Source: JAPSGM01 sp036556985 (GTDB lineage Bacteria; Chloroflexota; Limnocylindria; QHBO01). From it: a stretch of DNA of 14,901 nucleotides. The translations under genes and the position numbers were made by a program. The notes under the pieces are model-generated. The model saw nothing but the letters and a program-made list of their open reading frames with translations. It had not been told where the DNA came from and did not search any database. The DNA lies in contig DATBIK010000037.1 of the NCBI GenBank assembly GCA_036556985.1, forward strand, positions 1 through 14,901. The letters are read 5' to 3'. Positions 1 to 6,207 of the stretch are shown here, piece after piece. Each line of letters opens with the position of its first letter. Position 1 is the first letter of the stretch.

Positions 1-261
1 GGCGCCGGTGGAGAGCCCGGTCGTCTCGGTGTCGAAGTACGCCGCCGGCCGTCCAGCGAGCAGCGCGGCGGCCGGCTCGGGGAGCGGCTGCGCTCGCTCG
101 ACGACGAGCGCGGTGCCGCCCTCGACGACCTCGGTCCGCGCGCCGAACCAGCGCGCCAGCGTCCCGAGCCGGTCCGCTGGCTGGCGCGACACCGGGCGCG
201 CCGCGCCCTGCGCCGCGCGGACCCGGGCGAGGCGGTCCGTCAGCGTGCGCTGCCCGAGCAT
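1..261 (-). CDS. mrfB: MrfB/YprB-like RNase H-fold (DEDD) exonuclease, N-terminal part (runs off left edge)
   Basis: This is the first 87 codons of a gene whose remainder lies outside the window. The ATG at 261 follows the helicase stop by 4 nt, so the two genes are almost certainly co-transcribed. The visible N-terminus is Arg-rich (residues 1-40). It reaches a DEDD exonuclease motif I, FDTETTG, at residues 76-82, with Asp77 and Glu79 as the expected metal ligands, followed by LSTG. Known for the family: YprB/MrfB proteins (RNase_H_2 fold) are encoded next to the YprA/MrfA helicase, and in Bacillus subtilis the pair repairs mitomycin C damage. The call rests on this neighbour plus motif I. 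The other catalytic motifs lie off the edge, so catalytic completeness cannot be judged. Confidence 0.82.
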   Translation of the reverse strand, partial: MLGQRTLTDRLARVRAAQGAARPVSRQPADRLGTLARWFGARTEVVEGGTALVVERAQPLPEPAAALLAGRPAAYFDTETTGLSTGA

Positions 262-265
262 CGGC

Positions 266-2548
266 TCAGGTCATCCCTGCCAGCAGCTCGCCCACGATCG
301 CCTTCCCACGGACGCCGACCTCGATGGCCGGTCCGACGCAGGCCGGGCAGCCATCGGTGCAGGGGCACGTCTCGACAGCCTGGCGGCACGCCCGCAGGAG
401 CTCGTCGACGAGGCCGAACAACCGCTCCGTGAGCCCCACACCGCCCGGGACGGCGTCGTAGAGGTAGAGCGTCGGCCGACCGGTAAAGGGTGCCTGCACC
501 TGGGCCAGCACGCCGAGGTCGCGCGGGTCGGACATGAGGAGCAGCGCGGCCGTCGTGCGCGCCAGGCGCGCCAGGCCGATGAGCGCCCCGTCGAGCGTGT
601 CCCGGTCATAGCGGTTCACGAGCTCGGCCGGCGGGACGAGCCACGTGGCCGTGGTATGCATCTCCGTTTCGGGCAGGCTGATGGAGCCCCAGCCCACGTT
701 CTCGTGGGTGTGGTACTTCAGCTTCTTGAACATCGTCACCTTCCAGGCGACCATCACCTCGCCGCGCTGACGAAGCCCCGCCGGCGGGGGATCGGCCTCC
801 TCGAAGACCTCGAGCACCTTGAGCGTGATGCCGAGGTCGGCATCGGTGTAGTAGTCGACGTCGGTGCGGGTGACGAACGCCTTGCGCTCCTCCCAGTCGA
901 GGCGGTCGACGTGGTACTGCACGCCCTGGTGGATGTAGATCGCCTTGGGATGGATGAGGAGCGGGGCGGCGAACAGGTCCACCTCGCCGAGGACGCGGTG
1001 CCGGTCGCCGGTGGTGTCGACGATGACGACGTTCTCCGGCGCTCCCGTGCGCAGGCTGAAGTCGCTGGCCGGGAAGTTCTCGTGGCTCCAGTAGTAGCGG
1101 TCATCATCCGCGCGCCGGATCCAGCCGTCCTCGGCGAGAACGTCGAGGAGCATCGGCGTCTCCGGCAGGCCGAAGCGCTCCTCGGCGGGCACCGGCAGCT
1201 CGAACGTCGAGGCGCGCAGGTGGTTGAGGAGCACGTACAGGTTGTCCGGGTTCACGAGGCCGTGCTCCGGCGAGCTGTCGAACAGGTAGTCCGGGTGCGC
1301 TGCCAGGAACTGGTCGACCGGTGACGACGAGCAGACGAGCGCGGACAGGCTGGTGCCCGTCCGTCGTCCGGCGCGGCCCATCTGCTGCCAGGTCGACGCG
1401 ATCGTGCCGGGATAGCCGACGCTGATCGCCGCGTCCAGGCTGCCGATGTCGATGCCGAGCTCCAGGGCGTTGGTGGCCACCACGCCGCGAACCCGGCCGT
1501 CGCGCAGCCCTGCCTCGATCTCGTGGCGCTCGTTGGGCAGGTAGCCGCCCCGGTAGCCGCGGATCGTGTGCGGATGGCCCGGCGACGGCTCGAACGTCTC
1601 GCGCAGGTAGCTGGTCAGCACCTCGACCGCGGTGCGCGAGCGAGCGAAGGCGATGGTCTGCACACCGCCGCGGATGAGCCGTTCCGCCAGCCGCTGTCCG
1701 GTGAGCAGCGCCGAGCCGCGGATGCCCAGCTGCTCGTTGGCGACCGGCGGGTTGATGACGAGGACGTGGCGGCGGCCGGATGGCGCGCCGTTGTCGTCGA
1801 CGAGCTCGACCGGCGCCTCGAGCACGCCCTCGGCGAGCTCGGCGGGGTTGGCGATCGTGGCGCTGGCGCAGATGAAGACCGGGTCCGCCCCGTAGTGGCG
1901 GCAGATGCGGCGCAGCCGCCGCACGACGTTGGCCACGTGGCTGCCGAACAGGCCGCGGTACGTGTGCAGCTCGTCGATGACCACGAAGCGCAGGTTCTCG
2001 AACAGCTTGAACCACTTCGTGTGGTGGGGAAGGATCGCCGAGTGGAGCATGTCCGGGTTGGTGATGACCACCTGCCCGGCCGCGCGGACGACGCTGCGGA
2101 TGTTCGCCGGCGTGTCGCCGTCATAGGTGTGCGTCTTCAGCCCCAGGTTCGCGGCGCCGGCCAGGGCCCGCAGCTCGACGAGCTGGTCGGCCGCGAGCGC
2201 CTTGGTGGGAAAGAGGTAGAGGGCCCGCGCCGCCTCGTCGCGCGCGACCGCGTCGAGTACCGGCAGGTTGTAGCAGAGCGTCTTGCCCGATGCGGTGGGC
2301 GTGACGACCACCACGTTGCGGCCCGCCGAGGCCGCCTCGTAGGCCGCCGCCTGGTGGGTGAAGGGCGCCTCGATGCCGCGCGAGCGCAGTGCATCCACGA
2401 GCCGGGGGTCGAGCCCCTCCGGCCACGGCGCGTGCCGGGGCGGCCGCGGCTCGATCACCCGGTGCGCGGCGATGAGCGGGGCGAAGTCCGGGCTGGCAAG
2501 CAGGGCGGCAATCGTCTCGTCGGCGTTGCTCGGGGGGGCGGTCAGCAT
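266..2548 (-). CDS. mrfA: MrfA/YprA-type DExH helicase with C-terminal Zn-binding DUF1998/MZB domain
   Basis: This is a 760-residue superfamily 2 DNA helicase, close to the roughly 750 residues usual for MrfA. Motifs in order are Walker A TPTASGKT (83-90), TNPDML (163-168), DELH box (192-195), SAT (229-231), ATNALELGIDIG (358-369) and QMGRAGRR (389-396). The C-terminal zinc-binding cluster has Cys721, 728, 730, 734 and 737, ending CPACVGP. Known for the family: 3'-5' helicases that work with the MrfB exonuclease to remove mitomycin-type adducts or crosslinks; Hrq1 is the fungal relative. The start at 2548 is supported by a strong Shine-Dalgarno sequence (GGAGGAG within 2552-2561). mrfB follows 4 nt after the stop. 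A LexA-box-like palindrome lies 22 nt upstream of the start, so damage induction is likely but unproven. Confidence 0.95.
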   Translation of the reverse strand: MLTAPPSNADETIAALLASPDFAPLIAAHRVIEPRPPRHAPWPEGLDPRLVDALRSRGIEAPFTHQAAAYEAASAGRNVVVVTPTASGKTLCYNLPVLDAVARDEAARALYLFPTKALAADQLVELRALAGAANLGLKTHTYDGDTPANIRSVVRAAGQVVITNPDMLHSAILPHHTKWFKLFENLRFVVIDELHTYRGLFGSHVANVVRRLRRICRHYGADPVFICASATIANPAELAEGVLEAPVELVDDNGAPSGRRHVLVINPPVANEQLGIRGSALLTGQRLAERLIRGGVQTIAFARSRTAVEVLTSYLRETFEPSPGHPHTIRGYRGGYLPNERHEIEAGLRDGRVRGVVATNALELGIDIGSLDAAISVGYPGTIASTWQQMGRAGRRTGTSLSALVCSSSPVDQFLAAHPDYLFDSSPEHGLVNPDNLYVLLNHLRASTFELPVPAEERFGLPETPMLLDVLAEDGWIRRADDDRYYWSHENFPASDFSLRTGAPENVVIVDTTGDRHRVLGEVDLFAAPLLIHPKAIYIHQGVQYHVDRLDWEERKAFVTRTDVDYYTDADLGITLKVLEVFEEADPPPAGLRQRGEVMVAWKVTMFKKLKYHTHENVGWGSISLPETEMHTTATWLVPPAELVNRYDRDTLDGALIGLARLARTTAALLLMSDPRDLGVLAQVQAPFTGRPTLYLYDAVPGGVGLTERLFGLVDELLRACRQAVETCPCTDGCPACVGPAIEVGVRGKAIVGELLAGMT

Positions 2549-2570
2549 CGGCTCCTCCTCCGGTGGAATA

Positions 2571-2582
2571 GAACAGTCGTTC
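2571..2582 (-). promoter_or_regulatory. LexA/SOS-box-like operator upstream of mrfAB
   Basis: The sequence GAAC-AGTC-GTTC is a perfect inverted repeat with 4-bp arms. It matches the core GAAC-N4-GTTC of the Gram-positive/actinobacterial LexA (DinR) box and is followed by GAT, which extends the right half towards the actinobacterial form. It sits 22 nt before the mrfA start codon, ahead of its ribosome-binding site, in the divergent region shared with the VIT-family gene. Operator function is inferred from the match and from the repair role of the downstream genes. A single 8-bp core match can occur by chance. Confidence 0.55.
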
Positions 2583-2725
2583 GATTCGTGCGCACGCTAG
2601 CACACGTGCCGGCGAAGGTGGCGCCCGATCACGACAGCTCGCGTGTCGCAGGTGAGCCGATGTCCCCGTCAGTTCGGTCGCATCGGCACTGCGCGGGCGA
2701 CGCGCGCTCGGCGAGGATCGGGCCG

Positions 2726-3505
2726 ATGGACACGCCGTCGGCGCATCCGCATTCGACCCTGCGTCGCGGCCCGGGATGGCTGGGTCGCCTGCTTCATCCC
2801 GCCGCACTGCCGGAGCCGACCGCGCCGCACGAGACGCGGGCGAACACCGTGCTGCGGCCGGTCGTCTTCGGTGCGAACGACGGCCTCGTCTCGAACCTGG
2901 CGCTGGTGATGGGCGTCGCCGGCGCGGGGCCGCCGCCGAGCGTCATCGTGCTCGCGGGCGTGGCGGGCCTCATCGCCGGGGCCTTCAGCATGGGCGTGGG
3001 CGAGTACATCTCGGTGCAGAGCCAGCGGGAGCTGCTCGACTTCCAGCTCGCCTTCCAGCGGCACCAGCTCCGCCACGTCCCGGACCAGGAGCGCCGGATC
3101 CTGGCCGGGATCTATCGCGATCGCGGCTTCCCGCCCGAGGAGGCGGCCCACTTCGTGGAGCGCGTCTTCCGCGACACCGACGCCGCAACGCGCCTCCTCA
3201 TCTTCGAGGAGGTCGGACTCGACGAGCGCTCCATCGGCTCGGCGTGGACCGCCGCGGTGGGCTCGTTCATCTCGTTCAGCATCGGTGCAGGGATCCCGCT
3301 GCTGCCGTACCTGCTGCTTGCCGGCGACGTCGCCTTCGGCGTGAGCTTCGCGGTCAGCCTGGTCGCCCTGTTCGGCCTGGGGCTGGCCATCAGCCGTCTC
3401 ACCCGACGCGGCCCGTTACGCACCGCGACGCGTCAGCTCGTTCTCGGCGCGGCCGCTGCGCTGGTCACCTACGCGGTCGGCGTCCTCATCGGCGTCCGGA
3501 TCTGA
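2726..3505 (+). CDS. VIT1/CCC1-family Fe2+/Mn2+ transporter
   Basis: This is a 259-residue membrane protein of the VIT family, which moves ferrous iron or manganese across membranes. Signature segments are VVFGANDGLVSNLAL (46-60) and MGVGEYISVQSQREL (89-103). A hydrophilic acidic region (about 104-170) with ERR, PEEA and IFEEVG corresponds to the cytoplasmic metal-binding domain. Five membrane segments can be drawn at about 46-68, 72-96, 174-197, 200-223 and 238-257, the usual topology. The chosen ATG has GAGG at 2713-2716, 9 nt upstream. An in-frame ATG at 2660 with AGGTGA before it would add 22 poorly conserved-looking residues and cannot be excluded. The gene diverges from mrfA across a 177-nt intergenic region. 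The substrate, iron or manganese, cannot be told from sequence. Confidence 0.9.
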   Translation: MDTPSAHPHSTLRRGPGWLGRLLHPAALPEPTAPHETRANTVLRPVVFGANDGLVSNLALVMGVAGAGPPPSVIVLAGVAGLIAGAFSMGVGEYISVQSQRELLDFQLAFQRHQLRHVPDQERRILAGIYRDRGFPPEEAAHFVERVFRDTDAATRLLIFEEVGLDERSIGSAWTAAVGSFISFSIGAGIPLLPYLLLAGDVAFGVSFAVSLVALFGLGLAISRLTRRGPLRTATRQLVLGAAAALVTYAVGVLIGVRI

Positions 3506-3528
3506 TGGGTCGCGGAGATTTCCGAGAA

Positions 3529-3685
3529 GGTTGCCGAATGCGCGGCCAGGGACGCCTTAGGTCCGGTTTCACAGGGTACCCAGCCCTGCGGTGAGGCTCG
3601 CTGAGCGTGGAAAGAGCTCAATTCGGACCGGGGAAGGCCGAGTTGCCAACCTAAGGGTCCGCTGGGCGACCATATGACGGCAATC
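3529..3685. ncRNA. Candidate structured RNA element, unassigned family
   Basis: The gap between the VIT gene and the septum gene contains nested complementary arms far beyond chance. Outer arm 3529-3536 (GGTTGCCG) pairs with 3678-3685 (CGGCAATC), with one G-U. Arm 3546-3562 pairs with 3649-3665: CCAG/CTGG, GGAC/GTCC and CCTTAGGT/ACCTAAGG, 16 bp interrupted only by single bulged G at 3554 and 3661. Inside, GGTCCG (3560-3565) can pair with CGGACC (3624-3629), competing with the end of the long helix. Small hairpins CAGGG/CCCTG (3572-3588) and GCTC/GAGC (3596-3606) fill the apex. No known riboswitch, SRP, 6S, tmRNA or RNase P consensus was recognised. The strand is undecided because helices look alike on both strands. 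It could be a free small RNA, a cis-leader of the downstream gene or a palindromic repeat. Confidence 0.5.
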
Positions 3686-3788
3686 TGCGCGAATCGGACC
3701 GATAACGCTCACCACACGGACGTATGGCACGAAACGACGCTGCCGGGCAGGCCGTCGCCGGGGGTACCGGCAATGTGGATAAGTCGGG

Positions 3789-3794
3789 TAGACT
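3789..3794 (+). promoter_or_regulatory. Putative -10 box of a leaderless transcript (septum gene)
   Basis: TAGACT ends 8 nt before the ATG at 3803. Transcription would start at or next to the start codon, and no Shine-Dalgarno sequence precedes this ATG. No convincing -35 hexamer is visible. The identical hexamer lies 6 nt before the start at 14804. Confidence 0.5.
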
Positions 3795-3802
3795 CGCGGG
3801 CG

Positions 3803-4237
3803 ATGACCGGCATCGACGCATCGGCACCCCGCACGCGCGCCACGGAGCCGGGCATTCGCGTGACGCTGCCGGCCTCGCGCGGGGGGCTCGCCTGGCTCGT
3901 GGTGCTGCTCGTCATCGGCGCGTTCCTCGCTTTTCAGGTCGGGCGCCAGGTGTACGCATCGTGGTCGATCAACCAGGAGGCCGACCGCTACCGCGCCGAA
4001 ATCCTCGCGCTGGAGGAGCAGAACGCCGTGCTCCAGCAGGAGCTCGCGTACCTCCAGTCCGATGCCTACATCTCGGCCGAGGCGCGCCGGCTCCTCAACG
4101 TCGGGCGGCCGGGCGAGCGGATCCTCATCATCCCGCCCGGAAGCGAGGCCGCCCCGCCACCACCCGCGGGGGCCGAGGCCGAGGAGGCGAAGCCGCCGCT
4201 CGCGCAGTGGATGGAGCTCTTCTTCGGCGACCGCTGA
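3803..4237 (+). CDS. DivIC/FtsL-like septum formation protein
   Basis: This is a 144-residue bitopic membrane protein. It has a short cytoplasmic N-terminus, one membrane helix at about 27-47, a coiled coil at about 56-88 (AEILALEEQNAVLQQELAYL) and the DivIC-type motif DAYISAEARRLLNVGRPGE (87-105). A Pro/Ala/Glu-rich linker and a short hydrophobic end (WMELFFGD) follow. Family proteins stabilise the FtsQ-type divisome complex at the division site. The reading frame is open upstream to 3674, but the added residues are not hydrophobic or conserved-looking. The ATG at 3803 sits 8 nt behind a TAGACT box, so it was chosen as the start of a probably leaderless message. FtsL and DivIC relatives cannot be told apart on length and topology alone. 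Confidence 0.85.
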   Translation: MTGIDASAPRTRATEPGIRVTLPASRGGLAWLVVLLVIGAFLAFQVGRQVYASWSINQEADRYRAEILALEEQNAVLQQELAYLQSDAYISAEARRLLNVGRPGERILIIPPGSEAAPPPPAGAEAEEAKPPLAQWMELFFGDR

Positions 4238-4271
4238 CCCGGCTGGCCCGCGGGTTGCGGACGCCGCCTGC

Positions 4272-5018
4272 ATGGGTCGCGCCGACATCCGCATCGGTTG
4301 CTCGGGATGGCAGTACGCCCATTGGCGTGGCGACTTCTACCCGCGTGACCTCCCGCAGGACCGATGGTTCGAGCACTACGCCGCGTGCTTCGACACCGTC
4401 GAGTTGAACAACAGCTTCTACCGGCTGCCGAAGGCCGATGCCTTCGCCGGATGGGCGCGGCGCGCGCCGTCCGGCTTCCTGATGGCCGTGAAGGCGAGCC
4501 GATACCTCACCCATATCCGCCGGCTGCGCGACCCAACCGAGCCGCTCGACCGCCTGTGGCGCCGCGCCGGCCGCCTCGGTGATCACCTGGGCCCGATGCT
4601 GTATCAGCTGCCGCCGCGCTGGCACCGCAACATCGAGCGCCTCGAGACCTTCGCCAGCGCCGTCCCCAGCGACCGTCTGCAGGCGGTCGAGTTCCGCGAT
4701 CCGGAGTGGTATCACGCGGGGACCTACGCCGCGCTCGAACGCGGCGGCCTGGCCCTGTGCCTGCACGACATGCCCGGATCCGTCAGCCCGCGCCAACCCA
4801 TCGGCCCGTTCGTCTACATCCGGTTCCACGGGTGGGGCGCGAAGTACGGCGGTGGGTACCCTGGCCAGGCGCTCGCCGCCTGGGCCGATCGGCTCGTCGC
4901 CTGGGCCGAGGGGGGACGCGCCTGCTTTGCCTACTTCAACAACGACCTCGGCGGGCATGCGTTTCGCGATGCTGTCCGCCTTCGGGAGATGGTCGAACGA
5001 CGCCGCGCCGGCAGGTGA
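4272..5018 (+). CDS. DUF72 (YecE-like) family protein
   Basis: This is a 248-residue DUF72 TIM-barrel-like protein. Family landmarks are IGCSGWQYAHW (8-18), FDTVELNNSFYRLP (40-53), FLMAVKASRYLTH (69-81), YQLPPRW (111-117), VEFRDPEWY (139-147), YIRFHG (182-187) and YFNND (221-225). DUF72 proteins are widespread and thought to be enzymatic, but no reaction is firmly established. The start follows the septum gene by 34 nt. No clear Shine-Dalgarno sequence is seen before the ATG at 4272. It was chosen because the family homology begins within eight residues and no better start exists. Co-transcription with the septum gene is plausible from spacing, but the two have no known functional link. Confidence 0.92.
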   Translation: MGRADIRIGCSGWQYAHWRGDFYPRDLPQDRWFEHYAACFDTVELNNSFYRLPKADAFAGWARRAPSGFLMAVKASRYLTHIRRLRDPTEPLDRLWRRAGRLGDHLGPMLYQLPPRWHRNIERLETFASAVPSDRLQAVEFRDPEWYHAGTYAALERGGLALCLHDMPGSVSPRQPIGPFVYIRFHGWGAKYGGGYPGQALAAWADRLVAWAEGGRACFAYFNNDLGGHAFRDAVRLREMVERRRAGR

Positions 5019-5066
5019 TGCTCTGCGATAGTTGAGCGACATCGCACACGGAGGGCGCCCGACCCG

Positions 5067-5573
5067 ATGTTCGAGATCTTCCCCTGGCTCCTCTTCCTGC
5101 ACGTCCTGGCCGCGATCGTGGCCTTCGGCCCGACCTTCGCCTTCTCGATCATCGGCGCCATGGGTGGCGCAGAGCCGCAGCATGCGAACTTCGCCACCCG
5201 GGTCAGCCATCGCATTGGCGACATCCTGGTCGAGCCGTTCGCGGTCAGCATGTTCGTCACCGGCGCGCTCATGATCTGGGCCGCCGATATCCCGTTGCTC
5301 GACCGGAGCACTCGCTGGCTCGTGCTGGCGATCGTGCTGTACCTCGTCGCGCTGGCGCTGTCGCTCGTCGTCTCCCGGCCGAACGTGAAGCGGATCATCG
5401 CCCTCAGCGGCGGGGAGGCCGGAGCGCCCTCGTCCGGGGACGTGCCCGCCGGCCCACCGCCCCAGGAGCTGACGCGCGCGGTGACCACCGTCCAGCGTGT
5501 GGGCCTGATCCTGATCGTGTTCCTGGTGGCGATCGTGTTCCTCATGGTGGTGAAACCGGACTTCGGCTTCTGA
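5067..5573 (+). CDS. DUF2269-like four-helix integral membrane protein
   Basis: This is a 168-residue protein with four predicted membrane helices at about 5-30, 55-74, 82-104 and 143-163. Helix 1 carries the pattern FLHVLAAIVAFGPTF, typical of DUF2269-type predicted membrane proteins, where a His and Gly-Pro lie in the first helix. A hydrophilic loop rich in Gly, Pro and Ser (113-134) separates helices 3 and 4. The ATG at 5067 has GGAGGG at 5050-5055, 11 nt upstream. A weak GATAGT -10 candidate lies at 5027-5032, so it may have its own promoter after the DUF72 gene. The function of the family is unknown. Family assignment is from topology and the helix 1 pattern. Confidence 0.75.
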   Translation: MFEIFPWLLFLHVLAAIVAFGPTFAFSIIGAMGGAEPQHANFATRVSHRIGDILVEPFAVSMFVTGALMIWAADIPLLDRSTRWLVLAIVLYLVALALSLVVSRPNVKRIIALSGGEAGAPSSGDVPAGPPPQELTRAVTTVQRVGLILIVFLVAIVFLMVVKPDFGF

Positions 5574-5577
5574 GGCG

Positions 5578-5583
5578 TATCAT
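5578..5583 (+). promoter_or_regulatory. Putative -10 box of a leaderless transcript (methyltransferase locus)
   Basis: TATCAT lies directly after the stop of the DUF2269-like gene and 6 nt before the ATG at 5590. It supports 5590 as the ancestral start of the interrupted methyltransferase. No -35 element is obvious. Confidence 0.4.
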
Positions 5584-5589
5584 CTGGCC

Positions 5590-5667
5590 ATGCACGTCGT
5601 GAACGGCCGGCGCACCTTCGAGGTGGACGTCGGCTAACTGACCGATCTCGCTGCCGCCCACCGGTCG
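5590..5667 (+). pseudogene. N-terminal segment of the A1408 methyltransferase, cut by an in-frame TAA
   Basis: From the ATG at 5590 the frame reads MHVVNGRRTFEVDVG, then TAA (5635-5637), then LTDLAAAHRSVA, and runs on without a shift into the main methyltransferase frame. From memory of NpmA, its first 37 residues (NpmA begins MLILKGTKTV and reaches DLGTGDGR) align with this stretch with no gap. The stop falls at NpmA Glu16. The segment therefore looks like the family's N-terminal beta-hairpin, separated from the rest by one nonsense codon. A GAA, CAA or AAA codon could have mutated to TAA in one step. Recent inactivation, sequencing error and recoding are all possible. Confidence 0.6.
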
Positions 5668-6207
5668 GTGGCGATGGATCTCGGCACGGGCGATGGCCGC
5701 GCGGTCCTGACCCGGGCTGCCGCCGACCGCGAAACGCTCGTGGTGGGGCTGGATGCCAGTGCGTCCGCCATGGCCGATGTCTCTCGCCGCGCCACGCGCG
5801 ACCGCCTGTCGAACGCTGTCTTCGTCGTCGCCGACGCTCTCACCCTGCCCGACGCGCTCGACCGGTTCGCCGACGAGCTGACGATCTCCCTGCCATGGGG
5901 ATCCTTGCTCCATGCCGCGGTCACCGCCGACCCGCGCCTGTTGCGACTCCTGCGGCCCGGCGGCCGCATTGACCTGCTCGTGTCTGCCTCCGCCGCGGAT
6001 CGAGCCACCGGCCTGGTGCGAGTCGATCCCGCCGGCCTCGCCGACGCGTACCGCGTCACGGGCATCGGCAGCGTCAGCGTACGCCCCGCGACGATCGCCG
6101 ACGTCCGTGCCGCGGGCTCGTCCTGGGGCAAGCGGCTGCTGCAGGGCGGCCGTGGCGGCAGGGACCGTCAGCTCTGGCTGCTGTCCGCAGCAACCCATGC
6201 AGGGTAG
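5668..6207 (+). CDS. KamB/NpmA-type 16S rRNA (adenine-1408-N1)-methyltransferase homologue, N-terminally interrupted
   Basis: The open part encodes 179 residues of a Rossmann-fold SAM-dependent methyltransferase. It starts at the SAM motif MDLGTGDGR. It keeps LDASASAM (strand 2 acidic end), LSNAVFVVADA, the family-specific ISLPWGSLL and, near the end, SSWGKRLLQG. In NpmA the two tryptophans in equivalent motifs (Trp107 and Trp197) hold the flipped A1408, and both are present here. Known relatives methylate A1408 of 16S rRNA and can give aminoglycoside resistance; chromosomal homologues in environmental bacteria are mostly untested. The ATG at 5668 (or GTG at 5662) lacks a Shine-Dalgarno sequence and would omit the N-terminal hairpin. 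The natural start is probably 5590, beyond an in-frame TAA. The last 40 nt overlap the convergent MFS gene. Family confidence is good; functional status is open. Confidence 0.8.
   Translation: MAMDLGTGDGRAVLTRAAADRETLVVGLDASASAMADVSRRATRDRLSNAVFVVADALTLPDALDRFADELTISLPWGSLLHAAVTADPRLLRLLRPGGRIDLLVSASAADRATGLVRVDPAGLADAYRVTGIGSVSVRPATIADVRAAGSSWGKRLLQGGRGGRDRQLWLLSAATHAG

Noticed and set aside
8..1324. 438-codon plus-strand frame opposite mrfB/mrfA
   Set aside because: Shadow of the helicase and exonuclease coding strand; no recognisable domain, only Arg/Val/Glu-rich sequence.
1523..2725. Long N-terminal extension of the VIT-family frame
   Set aside because: The first 401 codons lie antisense to mrfA and have no family similarity. 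The transporter starts at 2726 (or at most 2660).
3590..3599. GGTGAGGCTC resembling part of the M-box (magnesium) riboswitch
   Set aside because: The remaining M-box conserved blocks are absent, and the neighbouring gene after it is not a magnesium transporter.
4128..5210. 360-codon minus-strand frame opposite the DUF72 gene
   Set aside because: Antisense shadow; the plus-strand DUF72 protein carries all the recognisable motifs.
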